From Rhinopithecus roxellana (Eukaryota > Chordata > Mammalia > Primates > Cercopithecidae), in the NCBI RefSeq assembly GCF_007565055.1, contig NC_044557.1, positions 77,696,595-77,760,594 on the forward strand: a DNA stretch of 64,000 nucleotides, written 5' to 3'. This document shows, piece by piece, positions 57,390-64,000 of the stretch. Every line of letters starts with the position of its first letter. The stretch's first letter is position 1. The translations under genes and the position numbers were made by a program. The notes under the pieces were generated by a model. That model saw only the letters and a program-made list of their open reading frames with translations, did no database searches and was not told where the DNA came from.

Positions 57390-58156
57390 TGTATCTGGTG
57401 GCACTTCTGGAATGGCAGAGAGAAGGCCTCCATATAGAGTCCCATGCATTAAAAGCAACAAATATACTGGCAAAAATGGTCAAACTCTATTTTTTCCAGA
57501 GCTATGGGATTTATCCTAAATCTGGAATTAATACAAGGGGTGTTTTTTCAAGAAAACCGCTGAACCCTATGAATAATGGCATGGAATATAGCACTGTAAC
57601 TCAACTACTCCCATTCCCCTCTTCCCAGTAGGAACCTTGAAAATCAGCAGCCTCCCATCCCTGGTAGCTGTGCAAAACAGCCTCTCAGCAACTAGAGGGA
57701 ATAGATCAGATTGTGCTCCTCAACACATTCATTTTCCCTTGCCCAGAAGACTGTCACTATTTAGCCTATCTTACATCCCCCTGAAAAACTAAATTTACAC
57801 ATGTTGCTGTTATTTGGCCTGATATGGAGATTTCTCCATGGTTAGAGCCCTATTCCCAGATCATTTATTTTAAAGAAAGTTGAAATAACTGTTTAACATT
57901 GCAACTGCCTGAAGCTGCTGTGTAAATTGGAACAAGAGCCTGGCCAAAACATAAAAGGAAGGTCTGGGGAAAGACTTGCTCATAGGGGGATTTGAAAAGC
58001 TCTACCATATTCACAAGGTTACGTGCATGTGCAGGCCTGTGTGAATGCTAAGCTGAGAGAGAACCAGTCTCACTTACGGATGACCTGAGATCCTGCCTAA
58101 AAAAGAAGTGAAAGCTAAGACAAACTTGTAAATTGTTGTAATGTTGAAGTTGTGCT

Positions 58157-58159
<3 letters not shown>

Positions 58160-58201
<42 letters not shown>
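58160..58201 (+). repeat. (CA)20 microsatellite
   Basis: Uninterrupted CA run of about 20-21 units inside the old L1 5' region; read as (TG)n in the CSMD3 transcript. Confidence 0.95.
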
Positions 58202-58202
<1 letters not shown>

Positions 58203-58470
58203 AGAGAGAAAAACTTTTGGGATAAGATGAAAGATGTATTGATTTGTTTATGATATTTGAGGAAATATCTGACTTATAATTTGGTAACTGAGTAGAGACT
58301 AGGTTCGCCATGCACTAGAAAGAATAGAGACTTTACAGAATTAACCTGGGAAAGTCAATAAATGAACAAATATCAAAACAAAGAAAAACAGGTACAGGCA
58401 ACAACACCTGGAGGGTGAGAATATGATTTCCACTGACGGTACATTCTAGTATTTAAAATACCATGTTTTC

Positions 58471-58803
58471 TTTTTCTTTCTTTCTTTCTTTCTTTCTTTT
58501 TTTTTTTTTTTTTTCTGATACAGGGTCTCACTGCCACCCAGGCTGGAGTGTGGTGGCGTGATAACGACTCACTGCAGCCTCAACCTTCCCATGCTCAAGC
58601 CATCCTCCCATTTCAACCTCCCAAGTAGCAGGGACTACAGGCGTGCTCCACCATGCCCAACTAATCTTTGTATTTTTTTATAGATATGGAATTTCATCAT
58701 GTTGCCCAGGCTGGGCTCAAATTCCTGGACTCAACCGATCTGTCCACCTTAGCTTCCCAAAGTGCTGGGATTACAGCCATGAGCCACCACTTCCTGCACT
58801 AAG
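58471..58803 (-). mobile_element. AluJ-type, full length, with target-site duplication
   Basis: (CTTT)n and T-rich tail, then 'gatacagggtctcactgcca' to 'catgagccaccacttcctg'. Many diagnostic old substitutions. Direct repeat 'ataccatgttttc' at 58458-58470 and 58804-58816. Nested in the old L1. Confidence 0.93.
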
Positions 58804-61630
58804 ATACCATGTTTTCAACAAAAATTATGACACATGCTAAGAAACTGGAAAGTATGGCTCATTTTAAAAATCAGTGGTTAGAAACTATTTTTGAAGTTCA
58901 GAAATTGGACATATATGACAAAGATTTTAAGTTAGCTACTACAAGTATGTTTAAAGAATTAAATAAATAAGGAATTAATTGAAAAGGTACAAATAATGTC
59001 TCACCAAATAAATAATATTAATGATAAATTAACTTAAAATAACCAGATGGAAATTCTGCAGTTGAAAAGTTAAATAATTCAAAAATAGAAAATTCACTAA
59101 AGGAATTAAGCAACAAGTTTGAGCTTCATGAAGAAGAATCAGTAAACTTAAAGATAATTCAGCTGAGATTATCCTCTCTAGGGAACATAAAGAGAAAATA
59201 ATGAACATGAATAAGGAGAGCCTCACAGACCTTTGGGACATCATTACACCTACCAAGATCTGCATAATTGAAGTCCCAGAAAAAGATGCAAGAGGTGAGG
59301 TCAGAAAGGATATTTTGGGGAAAAAAAATCAGTGGTCAAATACTTTCAAATATTATTTCAAAATATTAATCTACACATCCAGGAAAAATAACATAAAGAG
59401 ATCCACACCCAGACACATCACAGTCAAACTGCTGAAAGACAAAGTGAGAATCTTGAAAGCACCAAGAGGAAAAATAAATCAAGCATATAGAAGATTAACA
59501 ATGATTAAGGCCAAAAGTTGTAGAATTACATGTTTAAAGGAATGAAAACAAGAGAACATTAACAAGAAAATCTATAATCAAAAAGGCTCTCAAAAATGAA
59601 GCAGAAATAATAATATTTGAAAAAAAATAAAAACTGCTAAAATGCATCACTATCCGACCAGTCTTACAAGAAAAACCAAAATGAGTCCTTCGGGTCGAAA
59701 TGGAAAAGCATGATGCAGCAATTCAAATCTACATAAACAAAGAGTACCAGCAAAGCAGTTATCTAGGCGAACATCAAGAAAACAAAAAATGTATATTTGT
59801 AACTGTTTTATTTTCCTATATAATTTTAAACTGCAAAAACAGTAATTGTAAAGCATTTCTGAATAGTTTATAATGTATAGATAATCTGACAATAAAAATA
59901 AAATGCTACTATAAAAATGGGGAGGGAATGAAAGTACATTGCTGCAAATATTCTGTATGTTTTGGAAATTAAGTTAGTATTAATCTGAACTAGAATGTTG
60001 AAGTAAGAAGCTAATTGTAATCCACAGCACTACAAATAAGAAGATATCTCAAAAGCATATTAAAAGAAACAACAGAGGAATTAAAATTGTACACTAGAAA
60101 GTATTAAACAAAAAAAATGAGGCAGTAATGAAGGGAAAGAACAAACATATAAGGTGTATAGCAAACAAATAGCAAATGACAAGAATAAGTTCTGCCTTGT
60201 CAGTAATAACATCAAATATAAATGGAATAAACACTCCAGTTAAATGACAGGTGTTGCTAGATGGATGAAAATTATTATTCAAGAGACATATTTTTGGTAT
60301 AAAGACACAAGACAAATGAAAGTAAAATAAATTGATGGCAAAATATATAATATGTAAGCAGTTATGAAAATTTAGCTGGAGTGGCTAACCTCATATCATA
60401 TCAAACAGACAACACAAAAATGTTACAGAGGTAAACAAATACTTTTATAGTCATATGGTAGACCATATTAATTTAAAAAAAGGATCATGAAAATATTTGT
60501 ACCTAACAAGAGATCCTCAAAATACATGGAAAAAATGACTTAATTGAATGGATGAGTATATATTTCAAAAATAATATTTGGAGCCTTTAATGCTCTGCTT
60601 TCAGTAATGGATATAACAGCAAAGCAGAATATATATATATATAAGCAAAGATATAAAATACTCGAGCAAGACCAGAAGTCAACTAGGCCTCACTAACATC
60701 TATAGAACACTGCAGCCAGCAAAGCAGATAGAAATGATATAGAAAATACAAAGACAACAGAAAAAAGTTCTCAAAACCAAATGTTGATTCTTTGAAAAGA
60801 TCAGCAAATTGACAAAACTATCTAGACTAACCAAGAACAGAAAGAGAGAAGACAAGTTACTAAAATCAAGAATAATAGAGAGCACATAACTACAAGCCTT
60901 ATGGAAATAAGGGTTATAAGGAATTCTATGAATTAAAAAGTTAGATTATTCAAATGAAATGAACAAATTCCTAGAATGACCCCAACCATAAACTGAAGAA
61001 GAATTAGAACATACGAATAGAACTACAATAAGACATTGAATGTGTGACTAAAAAAAAATAATAATAATTGTACAAAGAAAATGCTAGGCCCAAAAAGCTT
61101 CATTGGTGAGTGTTACTAAACACATAAAAAAGTTAAGACCAACTTTCCACAAACTCTTCCACAAATTAAAAGAGGAAGAAACACTTCCCAACTAATTTTA
61201 AAGAACATCTTACTCTGATACCAAAAAACAAAGACAATGCGAGGTAAAAATTCCACTGACCAATATTCTTTATGAATATTGATAAAAATATCCTTGATGA
61301 AATACTAGAAAACTGAATTCAGCAAAATATAATCACACGTAATAACCAAATGACATTTATGCAGGAATAAGATAAAAATAGAATGGAACATCTTCAACCT
61401 GATAAAGAACATCTATGTTAAACTGATGACACCATCAAATTTAATGGTGAAAGACTAAGGGTTTTTCCTCTAAGCTCAGGAACAGAACAAGGATATTCAT
61501 TCTTGGCACTTGTATTTAACCTTATACTTCAGGTTCTAACAAGGGAAATTAGATAAGAAAAAAATAAATAAAATGAACCATACAGCAAAGAAAGAAATAC
61601 AAATATTTGATGATGGCAGGATCTTATATA

Positions 61631-61985
61631 GACACACCTCAGAGATACTGTGGGCTCAATTCCAAAGCACAGTAATAAAGCAAATATTGCAATAAAGTGA
61701 GTCATGAATGTTTTGGTTTCCCAGCACATATAAAAGCTACATTTACACTATACTATAGTCTATTAAGTTCCCAATAGCATTTAGTCTAAAATATGTGCAT
61801 GCCTTAATTAAAAAAATACCTTACTGCTGTAAAAATGCTAATAATATAAGTACATACTGTTGGGAAAATGGTGCCTATCGAATTGGTCCATATAGCATTA
61901 CCACAAAACTTCAATTTGTTAAAAAAAAAAAAAAGATATCTTCAAAGCACAATAAAGCAGAGCATAATAAAATGAGGTATCCCTG
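61631..61985 (-). mobile_element. Tigger1-like DNA transposon, internally deleted
   Basis: Reverse-complement Tigger ends: 'acacacctcagagatactg', 'cagtaataaagcaaatattg', 'tcccagcacatataaaagct', then 'actgttgggaaaatggtgcc' joined to 'cttcaatttgttaaaaa' and the terminal 'ataaaatgaggtatccctg'. TA dinucleotides flank it. The transposase gene is absent, so this is a non-autonomous deletion derivative. It splits the RT/post-RT part of the old L1 at a tyrosine-isoleucine-Glu-Asn-Pro coding segment. Confidence 0.93.
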
Positions 61986-62654
61986 TATATAGAAAACCCT
62001 AAAAAAACACTAAAAACTATTAGAATGAAAAACAAATTCAGCAAGGTTGCAAGCTAAATATCGGTGTACAAAAATTCACAGTATTTTTATATTTTAGCAA
62101 TGCACAATCCAACAAATAAAATTAGAAAATGCATTCATGCACAGTAGCACAAAGAAGGATATTTGGGCATACATTTAACAAGAGAGAAGCAAGACTTTTA
62201 TACTAAATACTACAGAAATTGTTGAAAGACATGAAAGAATATGTAAATAAATGATAGATATCCTTTTTTGCATCAATTGGAAGGCAACATTTTTGAGAGG
62301 CAAATAGACTCCAAATTGATCCACTTATTCAACCAGTACCTTGCAAAATCAAATGTGGCTATTTTTAATTGCTAAAATTGAGAAGTTGATGCCAAAAATG
62401 TATATTAACATATGTGATGCAAGGGAACCAAAACAGCCAAAACAATTTGGAAAAAAAATTAGATGATATCTACTTTCTACTTTAAAATGTATTTCAAAGT
62501 TACAGTAATTACATAGCATGGTACTGGTGGCATAAAGATGGACATAAGCCTAATTGAATAAAATTAAGAGTCTATAAATATAGTTTTACATATATAGACA
62601 TTTGATTTGAGTGTGGGGGAGTCAAGAGGGGAATCAAGCAACTTTATTGTTTCC

Positions 62655-63904
62655 TTCTTTTTAAAAATCTTATTTTGAGATAAGCATAAATGCACATTCA
62701 AGTATTAAAAAAACACTTTTGTTCATTTTCTAACTGGATCATTAAATTTTTTAACTGCTAAATTTGAAAGGTTTTATATATTTTAGATGCAGGTACTCTT
62801 CTCCAGTTTGTGATTTTGAAATATTATCTGATACTCAATAGCTGGTCTTTTAATATTCTTCATAGAGTGTATGGCATAGCAAAAGTTTTTAATATTGATG
62901 AATTTCATGTCATCACTTTTTCCTGTTATGGATCCTGCTTTGCTATAAAGACTAAGTATTGTTCACCTATTCTTAGATTTTAAAGATTTCTTATATCTAT
63001 TTTTCTAAAAGTGTAAGAGTTTTAGGTTTCACATTTAAGTTGTGATCTGATTATTTAATTTTTGGTTATGCATCAGACTTAGGTCAATATTAATTTTGCC
63101 TACCTGTGCATGTCCAAATGATACAGCACCATTTGGTAAAAAATCTATATTTCCTTAAATGAAATGTTTTTATACCTTTCTCAAAATTAGTTTGGCATAC
63201 TTGTTTGAGTCTATTTTTGGGGTTCCCTATTGTGTTCCAATGATCTATGTGTCCACCTCTTTGCTAATGCCAAAGTCTTGATTACTGTAGCTACATCATA
63301 AGCTTCAAAATCAACTATACTAAATCTTCCCACAGTATTATTCTTTTTTAAAAATTATATAGCTATTCTAGTTCCTTTGCAGTTTGAAATAAAATTTAAA
63401 ATAATGTTGTCTATGCCTACAAAAAGTCTTGTTGAAATATTGTGAAGAAAGGCATTAAATTTATAAGTAAATTTGGGGATAATTGTTGTTTCACTGTAAG
63501 GGACTTTCAGTACATCAGCTCAGCATGTCTCTCCATTTATATAGATCCCCATCTTGAACTTCTTCTACTAACTTTGTATAGTTTTCAGGATAGAAGTCCT
63601 AGACATGACTTGTTAAATTTAAACCTAAGTATTTTATATTTTCTTAATAAGTGTAAATGATAATTTAGATGTTGACATGTTCACTGCTACTGTACAAAAA
63701 TTACGAATTTTAACTGATATTTACTTTGTATCTGTGACCCAGGTGAACTCACTTATGTACAGTAGTCTTTTTTTAAATCTATAAAATTTTCTACTTTTTG
63801 TCTTAATCATCTCTATTTTAGGTATTTTATATTATTTTAGATTCAGGGGCACATGTGCTATATAGCCACTTAAAATATCTGCAACTAGGGATAGTTTTAG
63901 TTTT

Positions 63905-63937
<33 letters not shown>

Positions 63938-64000
63938 CCATTTCCAACCTGTGTAACCTGTTACATATTTCCTTGTATTAGGATGACATACTTCTTTTCT
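62655..64000 (-). mobile_element. L1M ORF2 fragment, opposite orientation, runs off window
   Basis: Reverse-complement L1M ORF2: 'gctggtcttttaatattctt', 'gcaaaagtttttaatattga', 'acagcaccatttggtaaaaa', 'ttccaatgatctatgtgtcc', 'tcttgattactgtagctaca', 'ttgttaaatttaaacctaagtatttt', 'atctgcaactagggatagtttt'. It overlaps in ORF2 coordinates with the preceding plus-strand L1, so it is a separate insertion rather than its inverted half. Sense to CSMD3. Confidence 0.85.
63906..63937 (+). repeat. T32 homopolymer inside L1
   Basis: Uninterrupted T run in the middle of L1 ORF2 text ('gggatagttttagttttg' before, 'ccatttccaacctgtg' after), not at an element's 3' end and without an adjoining Alu. Either slippage expansion or an assembly-sensitive spot. 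Confidence 0.9.

Larger units (their letters stand above)
57390..62640 (+). mobile_element. Old L1M element, about 5 kb, with nested Alu and Tigger
   Basis: Plus-strand collinear remnants. The 57390-58140 region looks like an L1M 5' UTR/ORF1 lead. ORF1 C-terminal sequence (HITVKLLKDKVRILKAPRGK, 59410-59480) follows the Alu. The ORF2 endonuclease region (ITSNINGINTPV near 60210) and RT pieces (LSSGTEQGYSFLALVFNLIL near 61475-61530) come next. After the Tigger, 'gaaaaccctaaaaaaacact' continues, to 'catggtactggtggcataaag'. All frames are broken. It stops near 62640, before the ORF2 C-terminus. Antisense to CSMD3. Confidence 0.85.

Noticed and set aside
62580..62700. Tail-to-tail L1 junction as a second twin-primed element
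   Set aside because: The plus and minus parts overlap in ORF2 coordinates, and no target-site duplication pair was found, so they are more likely two insertions.
1..64000. tRNA, snRNA, Y RNA or 7SL genes and processed pseudogenes
   Set aside because: None of their conserved strings were seen apart from Alu-derived 7SL similarity; a covariance-model scan would be needed to be sure.

Overview
The window is primate, almost certainly human, genomic DNA. It is AT-rich, carries Alu, L1PA, MADE1, Tigger and MaLR elements, and contains split coding exons with consensus splice sites. Nothing bacterial or plasmid-like is present.

The only host protein-coding sequence I can support is two exons on the minus strand, 44640-44862 (223 bp) and 12646-12758 (113 bp). 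Joined, they read without a stop through a complete CUB domain that I recognise as the first CUB domain of CSMD3, a very large CUB/Sushi transmembrane protein encoded at human 8q23.3. The exons are separated by a 31,881-bp intron. The window therefore holds, in transcript order, the 3' part of intron 1 (64000-44863), exon 2, intron 2 (44639-12759), exon 3 and the 5' part of intron 3 (12645-1). Exon numbering and the gene assignment are from memory; splice sites and reading frame are read directly.

The rest is intron. From 1 to 12.6 kb there is an L1 3' end, a MIR, MLT1-like remnants, a 1.76-kb L1PA element with an unbroken ORF2 C-terminal part, a 200-bp polypurine/GGAA tract, and an Alu near exon 3. 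From 12.7 to 44.6 kb (intron 2) there is a 5'-inverted L1 with target-site duplications at 14.0-18.4 kb, a MADE1 hairpin at 25.8 kb, a MIR split by an L1, a three-monomer Alu inside an L1 at 32.2 kb, a second L1PA 3' fragment and an AluY at 37.7-38.9 kb, and long stretches of AT-rich sequence in which I see no repeat. From 44.9 to 64 kb (intron 1) there is an Alu whose tail has become a TATC microsatellite, stacked minus-strand L1s, an L2, a MaLR provirus with most of its 5' LTR missing, and an old L1 of about 5 kb disrupted by an Alu and a Tigger transposon.

No second gene, RNA gene, CpG island, CRISPR array or novel multi-gene system is visible. The most interesting points are structural. 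The CUB1 module is a phase 1-1 two-exon cassette of exactly 336 nt, flanked by oppositely oriented Alus that could promote exon 2-3 circularisation. There are also several well-preserved transposition records (twin priming, trimeric Alu, microsatellite born in an Alu tail, 5'-LTR loss) and some unexplained perfect inverted repeats.
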